Source of the DNA: DATBGS01 sp036557885
GTDB taxonomy: Bacteria > Chloroflexota > Ktedonobacteria > Ktedonobacterales > DATBGS01
Assembly: GCA_036557885.1 (NCBI GenBank)
Contig: DATBGS010000005.1
Span: 67,317 to 131,316, forward strand
Direction: 5' to 3'
DNA length: 64,000 bases
Position 1 is the first letter of the stretch. Every line of letters starts with the position of its first letter. The notes beneath the pieces are model-generated. The model saw only the letters and a list, made by a program, of their open reading frames with translations, was not told where the DNA came from and searched no databases. Below, piece after piece: positions 1-8,534 of this stretch. A program made the position numbers and the translations under genes.

Positions 1-794
1 TCAATCGCCATCGCGCGTTCGATAGTCTCTTCCACTTCCCTTGCAATTTCCGGCACAACCAACCCTGCTGGCAGAAGTGGATCCTCTCCTCCGCTGCCAA
101 GAGTGCGCTGAATGGCATCTACAGGAATCTTCCCTGTCAACAAAGTATAAAAAGTGGCCCCCAGGCCATACACATCCGTTCGTGGTGTCGTCCCGCCGCT
201 GTACTGTTCGAGAGCCGCGTAGCCAGGAGTCACCTCGCGGACGATGTTCGTCGTTCCATTCTCCACATATTCCTTCGCAATGCCAAAATCAACCAGGAAA
301 GCCCCTTCCTTCCCCACTGGCACAATGATATTAGCTGGTTTTATATCCCGATGCACAATGGGTGGCTCCTGGCGGTGCAAATACATCACGGCGTTTACGA
401 TTGGCGTCATGAGCAGCAGCGCAATAGGCAAAGGGAAGCGGCCTTCTGGCTGGTTCTTCCGCAAGGCTTCCAGCGTAGGACCGGCTATATATTCCATGAG
501 CATATAGACTCGTCGGTGCTGCTCATCCTCAAAGACACGGTAGACATGGGGCAAAGCGGGGTGATGCAACCGCTTCAGAAGATCAGCCTCAAGGGGAAAG
601 CGAGCCTGAGGGTAGCTCTTTGGGTGCAGTTCCTCTTTCAGAGCATACACCTGTTGTTGGTTGCCTTGCGCTTTTACCAGATAGACGGCGCTAAAGCCCC
701 CTTTCCCAAGCACAGACTCAACTATATAGCTTTCTCCGGTGGGATCTCTGATCAGGCTTCCCACAGGAAGCAGGAGTTCTTCCTGGTCTTGCAT
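1..794 (-). CDS. Ser/Thr protein kinase, N-terminal part (runs off the left edge)
   Basis: About 264 residues of a eukaryotic-type (Hanks) Ser/Thr kinase are visible; the C-terminus lies outside the window. Seen in order: a glycine-rich loop (GKGGFSAVY, about residues 31-39), the catalytic loop VHRDIKPANIIV, the metal-binding DFG in VDFGIAKE, an activation-segment ALEQ where APE is usual, and the subdomain IX DVYGLGAT. The start is the ATG at 794, behind an AGGGGGG ribosome-binding site. No zinc ribbon precedes the kinase domain, unlike the kinase at 27000. Whether a membrane segment or sensor domain follows cannot be seen. The substrate is unknown. A TATAAT-like box lies about 130 bp upstream. 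Confidence 0.93.
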   Translation of the reverse strand, partial: MQDQEELLLPVGSLIRDPTGESYIVESVLGKGGFSAVYLVKAQGNQQQVYALKEELHPKSYPQARFPLEADLLKRLHHPALPHVYRVFEDEQHRRVYMLMEYIAGPTLEALRKNQPEGRFPLPIALLLMTPIVNAVMYLHRQEPPIVHRDIKPANIIVPVGKEGAFLVDFGIAKEYVENGTTNIVREVTPGYAALEQYSGGTTPRTDVYGLGATFYTLLTGKIPVDAIQRTLGSGGEDPLLPAGLVVPEIAREVEETIERAMAI

Positions 795-923
795 GCCACA
801 CCCCCCTGCATACAGCATCAGCCAAGAAAAAGGCATCTATCTTCCGAGCAACGTAGCAACAAGACAACACAACCCTAGTGAAGCAATTCTCAGCCACACT
901 CACAGTGAGACTTCAGTAACCAG

Positions 924-929
924 ATTATA
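924..929 (-). promoter_or_regulatory. Possible -10 box (TATAAT) for the edge kinase
   Basis: The minus strand reads TATAAT here, about 130 bp upstream of the kinase start. The upstream -35 match is poor. An 11-bp dyad, CTCACAGTGAG at 899-909, lies just downstream and could be an operator. Only the -10 hexamer is convincing. Confidence 0.35.
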
Positions 930-1063
930 CAGGAAAAGCTGCTGTGTCTAATTCATAGCCCATTTGGGGTCAGGCGCTTCTCTGTTCTCTCCCTGGCAGA
1001 AACGAGAAAGACCCAATGCTTCTGCCGATAGAACTATCGTACTATTACACACAGGAAGCAAGG

Positions 1064-1124
1064 CCAGATGAATGCTCTACCCGCCCATAACCGTCAGTTG
1101 TGGGCGGGTAGAGCATTCATCTGG
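1064..1124. terminator. Perfect 24-bp stem, 13-nt loop hairpin downstream of the histidine kinase
   Basis: Bases 1064-1087 are the exact reverse complement of 1101-1124. The hairpin lies about 50 nt past the histidine kinase stop on the minus strand. No run of T follows on either side, so it is not a textbook intrinsic terminator. It may be an RNA 3'-end stabiliser or a cruciform-type terminator. Confidence 0.6.
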
Positions 1125-1174
1125 AAATAGCTGATGGATTGGTGCCCCTATAACACGCGGGTTGACCAATCGCT

Positions 1175-3847
1175 TTAATCGGAAACCAGCGGCAAGACAA
1201 ACCAGAACGTAGACCCTTTACCGGGGCTGCTTTCGACGCCAACTTGCCCCTGATGTCGTTCAATCATCGTGCGGCAAATATGTAACCCCAGCCCCAACCC
1301 TGCTCCACCACTTTGTGCCTCAGTCCCCTTCACCCGATGAAAGCGCTCCCAGATACGCTTCTGTTCTTCATAGGGGATTCCCGGCCCCTCATCGCGCACC
1401 CACACGCGGGCATGTTGACCATCCACATCAAGTCCAACCTCGATGGGGCGCTCGGCAGGAGAGTATTTGAGCGCGTTTGTCAGAAAGTTAGTCACCACCT
1501 GCCCAATGCGATCTGCATCAGCCCATACCAGCACTGGCTCCTCAGCAGGAAGGCGACTGAGCAGGGCGCGATCTGGGGCACCCTGTCGCTGCGCCTCAAC
1601 TGCCTGGCTCACGATAGCAGCCAGATCAGTGACAGCCAGACGTAGTTCGAGCTTTCCGGCTCGAACCCTGGTGGTATCAAGCACATCATTGACCAACCGC
1701 TCCAGGAATTGCATCTGTCGCTCAGCCCGCATCAGCGAACTTTGTACCCCCTCGAATCCTGTCCCGATTTCCTTATGCTGTGCCATAAGGCGCTGGAGCC
1801 GTCGCTGTCCCAATTGCAGACCCAGTTGCACACCAGCCAGCGGATTCTTAAGCTCATGCCCCATCATCCCCAGAAATGTATCCATCTGCTCCTGAGTCTC
1901 TCGAAGAGCTAACTCATTGGCGCGCGCCTCTGCATGCTCCCGCAGCAAACGTTCCCGCTCCAACACCAGCGCTCCTAATCTGGCAACCGCGCTGACAAGC
2001 CGCTGCCTATCCTGGCCCTCAGCAGGTTCCTCCTGCGCCCCTTCATCCAGCCGCAGCACACCCGCCAACGCCTGGCCTACACGCATCGGCACCAGGTGTG
2101 CGAACCTTCTTGGATAGCAGTTCTCACCCCCACAAGCAAGCAAGTTGTGGCGTTCGATCAAAACTGGCTCCCCGGCATGTAACGCCGCAATATGCTCGGC
2201 AGATAAGACATCACTTATGCGGACCTGTTGTCCCTCCCACCCTGCCCACCATTCCTGTTCTTTCTCTTTGGAGGTGCTCACAACTGTGATTGGTGTCAAC
2301 GTCTCGGTCCCTGGCTCAATGGCAGCAATAGAAACAAGGTGATTCCCCAGGACGCGGCGCGTCATTTCTGCCACATGCCGCGCTACCCCCTGTTCTGCTG
2401 CATGAGTAGCAACCTCAAGGGGTGCGACTGACTGATCTGGTATCTGAACAAGAGCTTCTGCCATCGCCACCAGCGCGTCAAGCGTCTCATGCGTGTGCCG
2501 CTCCAGGCGGCGGCGTTCAGTCACATCTCGAACAACCTCTACACTGCCAATAACCTGCCCGCTCGCATCGCGGATAGGCGCGCCACACAGGTTGACCAGC
2601 AGCTCACGCCCATCGCGGGTCCGCACAAGGATGTCAACACTCTGCTGTTTGCTTAAAATCTCGCCATGCAGATAACGAATAAGGGGTCGCTCAGCATCTG
2701 CGAGCAAGTTTCCTTGCGCATTGTACGGGGTAAACCCTGCCATCACTTCTAACTCTGGAAGCATCCACCCCGTCGGGTCTTGCTCAATCCCTAGCAGCGT
2801 TTGCAGCACCTGATTCATATGCACAAGTCTGCCCTGCCGATCAGTAACGATCACCCCGTCTGCAATACTCTCGAAGATCGCTTCCAGTTGGGCAGCGCGC
2901 TCAGCAACTTCCTGTTCCAGTCGGCGCATCTCTGAAATATCCTGCGCATTGGAAACAGCCCCAGTAATGGCCCCAGTCTCATTGTATATGGGAGCTGCCG
3001 AATGGAGGATGGATTTATGCTCTCCAGCAAAGGTTTCAATCTCCAGCTCTTCATTTACTGAAACTTCCCCCTTGGAAAGCGCGCGAGCAAGCGCCCAATC
3101 CTCGACAGCCAGAGGTTCGCCGGTCCTGGTCCACCAGCCATGATACGGGGTATCTTTCGCAATTTCAGGGTCCATTGGACTCTCTCCCCAAAGTATCTTA
3201 GCCGCCTGGTTTACCTCCAGAAAACGCCCTTGGGAATCGGATACGATCACCGCAGAAGGGAGCACTTCCAGAACCGTTCGCAGGCGACGAGCCTCCATTT
3301 CGCTGTTCGCTCGTGCCTCTGCCAGAAGACGTGCCTGCTCCTGCTGCTGCCTTCGCGCCCGCTCGCTTCGACCAGCAAGCAAGCTGATGCTGAGGCCAGC
3401 CACCACACACAAGAAAATTCCAGTGCCGTCTGCCGATTCTGCGAGCTTTAATGAGGAATACGGGGGCAGCAAGAGAAAATAGAGCAGAAGCACTCCCACA
3501 AGCGCACCAAACAAGCTAGGAGCGGCTCCCCAACCAAGCGCCAGCAGAACCACTCCCACAATCATCAAGACACCCAGAAAAGCAAAGGTAGGAAACAGCG
3601 AGAGAATGAGCAGTGTCACCCCTATTCCGATGAGTTGCACAAATATCGCCACAAGATAGCCAACGAGCGGATGGCGCAACCGTTTGGGCAGCCAGCGAGG
3701 AGCAAAGGTGTTAGCATGCAACCAGGAACTCAGCCAATGCCTAGTCCGCTTGAAATGCTGAGAAGGGGTGAGAGAATGATCAAGCGGCGCTTTGGCCGGT
3801 CTTTCTGGAGGTGGCCGTTGAGATTGGAACCCAGCTTGCGTCGCCAA
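1175..3847 (-). CDS. Membrane histidine kinase: KdpD-like membrane region, PAS, PAS, GAF, HisKA, HATPase
   Basis: 890 residues from a TTG start behind GAGG. Four hydrophobic segments at about 60-160 resemble the KdpD-type DUF4118 membrane module, and a short Arg/Gln-rich helix follows. Two PAS domains (about 190-300 and 320-435) and a GAF-like region (about 475-640) precede the transmitter. The phosphoacceptor is His664 in GHELKNP. The ATPase domain has its N box (NFLTNALKYS), DEGPGIP and GGAGLGLGLHI, so it should be active. There is no receiver domain, and no response regulator gene is nearby, so it is an orphan sensor here. PAS and GAF domains suggest a small-molecule, redox or light cue, which the sequence does not identify. 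Confidence 0.92.
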   Translation of the reverse strand: MATQAGFQSQRPPPERPAKAPLDHSLTPSQHFKRTRHWLSSWLHANTFAPRWLPKRLRHPLVGYLVAIFVQLIGIGVTLLILSLFPTFAFLGVLMIVGVVLLALGWGAAPSLFGALVGVLLLYFLLLPPYSSLKLAESADGTGIFLCVVAGLSISLLAGRSERARRQQQEQARLLAEARANSEMEARRLRTVLEVLPSAVIVSDSQGRFLEVNQAAKILWGESPMDPEIAKDTPYHGWWTRTGEPLAVEDWALARALSKGEVSVNEELEIETFAGEHKSILHSAAPIYNETGAITGAVSNAQDISEMRRLEQEVAERAAQLEAIFESIADGVIVTDRQGRLVHMNQVLQTLLGIEQDPTGWMLPELEVMAGFTPYNAQGNLLADAERPLIRYLHGEILSKQQSVDILVRTRDGRELLVNLCGAPIRDASGQVIGSVEVVRDVTERRRLERHTHETLDALVAMAEALVQIPDQSVAPLEVATHAAEQGVARHVAEMTRRVLGNHLVSIAAIEPGTETLTPITVVSTSKEKEQEWWAGWEGQQVRISDVLSAEHIAALHAGEPVLIERHNLLACGGENCYPRRFAHLVPMRVGQALAGVLRLDEGAQEEPAEGQDRQRLVSAVARLGALVLERERLLREHAEARANELALRETQEQMDTFLGMMGHELKNPLAGVQLGLQLGQRRLQRLMAQHKEIGTGFEGVQSSLMRAERQMQFLERLVNDVLDTTRVRAGKLELRLAVTDLAAIVSQAVEAQRQGAPDRALLSRLPAEEPVLVWADADRIGQVVTNFLTNALKYSPAERPIEVGLDVDGQHARVWVRDEGPGIPYEEQKRIWERFHRVKGTEAQSGGAGLGLGLHICRTMIERHQGQVGVESSPGKGSTFWFVLPLVSD

Positions 3848-4251
3848 TATTTCCTCGATTCAAAGGTGGCTGGGGCGTCTCTCCTTGAGAGCGCCTGCAT
3901 AAGTCAGCAGGAGACTTCAGGGAAACCATGACCCTGGAGGCAAAGCGCGAGGCAGCACACAAAACCTATTACATTCACGTTTCCTCTTTTACACTCTACC
4001 GTAAAAATACTGCTCAAACTGTAGTCACGGCTACAGAACTATCGCAGATCAAGAGATAGCCCAAAGGCAAATAGCATCTGGCTGCTAATCCTTGCCACAC
4101 CTCCACAAGACCGTTTTTGAAGGAGGTCGAGAGGAGGATATAATAAGGCAAGTACGCCCCTGAAACACCGGGCCACCTCTAACAAGCACGCATCTTGCTG
4201 CACAGCCCGCGAGCGCAGCACACCCTTTGGAAAGGAACAAGAGAGCAATCA
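3848..4251. other. Divergent intergenic region between histidine kinase and antiporter
   Basis: No gene is supported. It contains the inverted repeat CTGTAG-N6-CTACAG at 4019-4036, a possible operator, and a sigma70-like promoter toward the antiporter at 4117-4144. Confidence 0.6.
4117..4144 (+). promoter_or_regulatory. Possible promoter of the antiporter-rhodanese gene
   Basis: TTGAAG at 4117-4122, a 16-bp spacer and TATAAT at 4139-4144. This would give a leader of about 100 nt before the ATG at 4252. Confidence 0.45.
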
Positions 4252-5838
4252 ATGATCCTCTGGTTCACCTTGCTTGCCATTGTCTTGACTGTTTCGGCGC
4301 TCATCGCCGGGTTGGTGGAGCGCGCTCCCTTGTCCTTCCCAATGCTCTTTCTTGGGCTGGGGTTGCTGCTTGGGCCTGGTGGGGTGGGAATCATCAACCT
4401 GGACCCGCACAGCCCGGCGCTGGAGTCGGTAGCAACGATCAGCCTCTCGCTGGTCCTCTTTCTGGATGCCGCAAAGCTCGATGTACAAGAACTGCGCCGC
4501 AACTGGCGCGTTCCCCTGCTTTCGTTGGGGCCAGTCACGCTTCTCACCGTAGGAGGCATAGCAGCAGCAGCACATTTCATCTTTAGCATTGGGTTGGCCC
4601 CATCGCTCCTGCTAGGTGCTGTTCTGGCAACCACCGACCCGGTGGTGACGCGGGATGTCGTGCGCAATGTACGCATTCCTCGCTCGGTGCGGCAAGCACT
4701 GAATGTAGAAGCGGGGATGAATGATATTGTCGTTCTTCCCCTGGTCCTGGTCTTGATCGCCATCCTACAGTCCGAAAGCAGAAGCGCATTCGGGTGGGTA
4801 CTCTTTCTCGCGCAACTATTGCTGCTCAGTTCGCTGGTAGGGTTGGTCATCGGCGGCATTGGCGCCTGGCTGATGGGAAAGGTAGATGCGCGCCTCAACG
4901 TACAGCGCGAATACCAGGCGCTCTACGGCCTGGGGTTGGTTCTAGCCGCCTATGTAACAGCGCAAGCAGTGGGCGGCGATGGTTTCCTGGCCGCTTTCTT
5001 TGCCGGGTTAGCCGTTGCCATTTTTGATGTCACCCTCTGCGACTGTTTCATGGACTACGGCGACATCACCGCTGAGATGGCAATGCTCCTGGCATTCATC
5101 CTCTTTGGCATTGTCCTCTCGTCACTCCTGGGGCTGGCCCCGCTGTTGGCTTCGCTCGCGCTGGCAATCGTAACAATCGTGCTGGTGCGCCCGCTGGCAG
5201 TAACGCTAGTGCTGCGGCGGGCTACGATGAGCCGCGCGGCGCGAGCCTTTATTGGCTGGTTTGGACCGCGTGGCCTCAGTGCGCTCTTGCTGGCGCTGCT
5301 GGTTGTAGAGGCAGAGCTTCCCTTTGGGGAAACCCTGCTTGCCATCACCGGAGTGGTCGTGCTGGTATCTGTTGTCGTACATGGCATCTCTGCCACGCCC
5401 CTTGCCAACTTATATGGCCGTCACATTGAGCGAGCCATCCTGACCATGCCCGAAGAACGAGAAGGCAGTGTCGCGGGACTCTTTACCGGCGAAGCGTCCG
5501 AGGTGCCGCGCATCACACCCGAAACTCTGGCCGAGCAGCTTGCCGGGCCAAACCCACCCATCGTACTGGATGTGCGCGCACGCGCAGCCTACGATCAGGA
5601 CGACGGCCAGCTTCCCGGCAGTGAACGGGTGCTGCCGGACCAGATTGGAGACTGGGCTGACAAACACGTGCCTGGTCGCCCCATTGTCGCCTATTGTACC
5701 TGAAGGGATGAAGCAACGAGTGCCCGTGTGGTACGTCAGTTACAAGCGCGAGGCTTTGACGCGGCAGCGCTCCAGGGCGGCTACAATGCCTGGCGCGCGC
5801 TCTATCCTGTGGAGCCAAAAAGTATGGTATCTGTCTAA
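4252..5838 (+). CDS. CPA1-type Na+/H+ antiporter fused to a rhodanese domain with an in-frame TGA at the catalytic cysteine
   Basis: Residues 1-390 or so form a polytopic monovalent cation/proton antiporter (about 12 membrane segments; LLGAVLATTDPVVT and NVEAGMNDIVVLP are typical of the Na+/H+ exchanger fold). A cytoplasmic tail carries a rhodanese domain (VLDVRARAAYDQDD, IVAYCT). At 5701 the frame meets TGA as codon 484, then continues open for 44 more sense codons to a TAA at 5836. These encode exactly the missing rhodanese C-terminus (RDEATSARVVRQ, LQGGYNAWRALYPVEP). Aligned with rhodaneses of the form YC-x-C-P-x-E-A-x-S-A, the TGA occupies the catalytic Cys. Either UGA is read as selenocysteine or this is a nonsense mutation that truncates the protein at 483 residues. 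The start at 4252 is chosen over the in-frame ATG at 4195 because an AAAGGA-like site precedes it and it begins the first membrane helix. Confidence 0.85.
5701..5743 (+). promoter_or_regulatory. In-frame UGA followed by a SECIS-like stem-loop
   Basis: The UGA at 5701-5703 is followed by a hairpin: 5720-5724 (GUGCC) pairs with 5730-5734 (GGUAC) around the loop CGUGU. Below an internal loop, AAC (5715-5717) pairs with GUU (5739-5741). The apical loop begins about 21 nt after the UGA and has G in its second position. Both features agree with the described bacterial SECIS consensus. The stem is short and contains a G-U pair, so chance is possible. Confidence 0.4.
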
Positions 5839-5927
5839 GGGAAAGTGGCAACTTCCCGCGTCAATAATGCTGGCGTCCTGCGTCGCTCTGCGTACATATC
5901 CTGATAACCTGAGAGGAGGACCATTCT

Positions 5928-7178
5928 ATGGCCGAGAAGATAGCCAGCAGCACTGTGTCTGCCAACCCGCCTCAGTCCATTCCCCAGCAGCAGTACAACT
6001 ACGACTACTATAAAGGCGTTTTTCGTGGCCGCGCTCTGCCATTCGCCTATCTTGATCTAGACCTGCTCAACCAAAACATCCGCCAGATCGTGGCCCGCGC
6101 TGGCGGAAAACGTATCCGCCTGGCCTCCAAATCCCTGCGCAGCACCGCCGTCTTGCAACGCATCCTCTCAGCCGACCCGCTCATCCAGGGCATCATGTGC
6201 TATAGCGCCAGGGAAGCAGCTTATCTAGCGAAGCAGGGACTCAAAGACCTGCTCATCGGCTATCCCTGCTGGCATGAACAAGATATTGCGGCGGTAGCCC
6301 AGGCAACGCAGGCTGGCGCAACAATCACCTTAATGGTTGATAGCATTGCGCATGTCGAGCAAATTGAGCGGGTCGCAGAGCGCCATCAGGTGCGGCTGCC
6401 GCTCTGCCTCGACCTCGACATGTCATTGCTTGTGCCGGGCCTGCATTTTGGCGCTTGGCGTTCACCCATACGCACTCCAGAGCAGGCGCGTCCAATCATT
6501 GAACGCATCATCGCCTCGCCCCATGTCTCGCTCGATGGCATCATGGGCTACGAAGCGCAGATTGCTGGCGTAGGCGACCACTACCCCAACAAAACATTGA
6601 AGAATACGCTGGTGCGCTTCCTCAAGCGCCGCTCGGTGCGCGACGTGTCCGAGCGGCGCACCGCCATCGTTGAGCTTATCCAATCGTATAACCTCTCGCT
6701 GCGTTTTGTAAACGGCGGCGGAACAGGCAGCCTCGCCACCACACGTGAGGAGGAGGCAGTTACCGAAATCAACGTCGGCTCTGGCTTCTACTCGCCCGCC
6801 TTGTTTGATAACTACCACGACTTTCGCTTTCAACCAGCGGCTGGCTTTGCCATCGAGATTGTGCGGCAAGCTGCCCCTCACATCTACACCTGCCTGGGCG
6901 GGGGCTACATTGCCTCCGGCGGCGCTGGCCCCGATAAACTCCCCCAGCCTTACCTGCCAACAGGCGCCCGGCTCGACGCGCTTGAGGGTGCGGGCGAAGT
7001 CCAAACGCCCATCAAATACAATGGTCCGGTTTCGTTGGCCATTGGCGACCCCATCTTCTTGCGGCACAGCAAGGCCGGTGAACTATGTGAGCGCTTCACG
7101 CACCTGCTGCTCGTCTCAGATGGGGCCGTCGTAGACGAAGTAACAACCTATCGCGGCGACGGCCAGTGCTTTCTCTAA
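5928..7178 (+). CDS. PLP-dependent alanine-racemase-fold enzyme (amino acid deaminase/aldolase type)
   Basis: 416 residues with the fold-type III PLP barrel of alanine racemase and D-threonine aldolase. The PLP lysine is probably Lys68 in RLASKSLRS, at the start of the barrel; GGGTGSL and INVGSGFY are phosphate- and substrate-side motifs of the D-threonine aldolase/D-serine dehydratase group. The likely reaction is aldol cleavage, dehydration or deamination of a hydroxy amino acid, but the substrate cannot be set from sequence. The start has a strong AGAGGAGG site. It lies 25 bp before the sugar-lactone oxidase on the same strand, so the two are probably co-transcribed. Confidence 0.85.
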   Translation: MAEKIASSTVSANPPQSIPQQQYNYDYYKGVFRGRALPFAYLDLDLLNQNIRQIVARAGGKRIRLASKSLRSTAVLQRILSADPLIQGIMCYSAREAAYLAKQGLKDLLIGYPCWHEQDIAAVAQATQAGATITLMVDSIAHVEQIERVAERHQVRLPLCLDLDMSLLVPGLHFGAWRSPIRTPEQARPIIERIIASPHVSLDGIMGYEAQIAGVGDHYPNKTLKNTLVRFLKRRSVRDVSERRTAIVELIQSYNLSLRFVNGGGTGSLATTREEEAVTEINVGSGFYSPALFDNYHDFRFQPAAGFAIEIVRQAAPHIYTCLGGGYIASGGAGPDKLPQPYLPTGARLDALEGAGEVQTPIKYNGPVSLAIGDPIFLRHSKAGELCERFTHLLLVSDGAVVDEVTTYRGDGQCFL

Positions 7179-7203
7179 ACATTCAATCCAAGAGGAGGCG
7201 AAG

Positions 7204-8514
7204 ATGGCTACAGGACGAACAAAAAGCTGGCGCAACTGGTCGGGTTCCGTACAGGGCAGCCCACGAGAGATCGTCAGGCCAGGCAGCATCAACGACCTGA
7301 CCAAAGCAGTAGGAGCCTACGGACGCGAAGGGCGGCAGGTGCGCGTGGTCGGCGCTGGTCACTCGTTCACGCCTCTGGTGCAGACTGATGACGTGCTCAT
7401 ATCGCTTGACCAGTTGCAGGGCATCGAAGCGGTAGACGCCGAGCACCAGACCGTCACGGTGCTTGGCGGCACCAGGCTCAAGACGCTAGGCGAGGCGCTG
7501 CTGGCCCAGGGAGTCGCCCAGGAGAATCTGGGCGATATTGATGTGCAAAGCATTGCCGGAGCGATCAGCACAGGCACACATGGCACCGGCATCCGTTTTG
7601 GCACGCTCTCCACCCAGGTAGACAGCCTGACGCTGGTCACAAGCACTGGCGAACTGTTGGAATGTTCGCAGGACCAAAACCCGGAGATATTCAAAGCCGC
7701 CCAGGTTTCGGTTGGGACGCTAGGCGTGATTGCCAAAGTACGCCTGCGCGTTGTACCAGCCAAGCGCCTGCACTTTCAGAGCCACCGCGAGAAGCTGGCT
7801 GAGTGCATCGCCAACCTGGACCAATACAAACAGCAAAACAGCCACTTTGAGTATTTCTGGCTGCCCTATACCGAATGGGTCCAGGCAAAATTCCTCAATG
7901 AAACCGACGCCCCTGCCACCGGCAGCAATCTCTGGGGCAAGTTCAACAAAGTCGTGCTGGAAAACGGCGTCTACTGGATGCTCTCCGAATGCTGCCGACT
8001 CTTCCCTAAGCTCTGCAAGCCCATCAGCAAGTTTTCGGCAACCGCCATCGCCTCCGTGAATGAGGTTGACTACAGCCATCGGCTGTACGCCACTCCGCGC
8101 CTCGTTCGCTTTCAAGAAATGGAATACAACATTCCGGCGGAGCACTTCAAGGCGGTCATAGCCGAAATTCAAGAATGCATCACCCGCCAGCAGTTTGCGG
8201 TGCATTTCCCGGTGGAATGTCGCTTTGTGCATGCTGATGACATCTGGCTCAGCCCCGCTTATCAGCGCGAATCAGCCTATGTTGCTGTGCACATGTATCG
8301 CGGCATGCCCTATCAAGACTACTTCCAGCACATCGAAGCAATCTTCAAACGCTATCACGGGCGGCCCCATTGGGGCAAGATGCACACGCAGACCGCCGAA
8401 ACCCTGGCGGCGCTCTACCCGCGCTGGCACGATTTCCGCCGCATTCGGGCCTCGCTCGATCCACAGGGCATCTTTCTCAACGACTACCTGCGCCGCCTGT
8501 TCGGCTGCTTGTAG
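7204..8514 (+). CDS. FAD-linked sugar-lactone oxidase (D-arabinono-/L-gulono-1,4-lactone oxidase family)
   Basis: 436 residues. The N-terminal PCMH-type FAD domain (about 15-190) has VGAGHSFTP, where the His is the usual site of covalent flavin attachment, and GAISTGTHGTG. The C-terminal ALO domain carries the HWGK motif in GRPHWGKMHT, near the active site. Family members oxidise aldonolactones or xylitol-like polyols with O2 or another acceptor. There is no signal peptide, so it is cytoplasmic. It follows the PLP enzyme by 25 bp with an AGAGGAGG site before the ATG, and ends convergently against PEP carboxykinase. The exact substrate is not determined. Confidence 0.9.
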   Translation: MATGRTKSWRNWSGSVQGSPREIVRPGSINDLTKAVGAYGREGRQVRVVGAGHSFTPLVQTDDVLISLDQLQGIEAVDAEHQTVTVLGGTRLKTLGEALLAQGVAQENLGDIDVQSIAGAISTGTHGTGIRFGTLSTQVDSLTLVTSTGELLECSQDQNPEIFKAAQVSVGTLGVIAKVRLRVVPAKRLHFQSHREKLAECIANLDQYKQQNSHFEYFWLPYTEWVQAKFLNETDAPATGSNLWGKFNKVVLENGVYWMLSECCRLFPKLCKPISKFSATAIASVNEVDYSHRLYATPRLVRFQEMEYNIPAEHFKAVIAEIQECITRQQFAVHFPVECRFVHADDIWLSPAYQRESAYVAVHMYRGMPYQDYFQHIEAIFKRYHGRPHWGKMHTQTAETLAALYPRWHDFRRIRASLDPQGIFLNDYLRRLFGCL

Positions 8515-8534
8515 CGCCGACATCTCGCCGGTCT

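Larger units (their letters stand above)
795..1174. other. Intergenic region between the kinase start and the histidine kinase end
   Basis: No coding sequence is supported here. It holds the possible kinase -10 box (924-929), a small dyad (899-909) and a large perfect hairpin (1064-1124). Confidence 0.7.
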
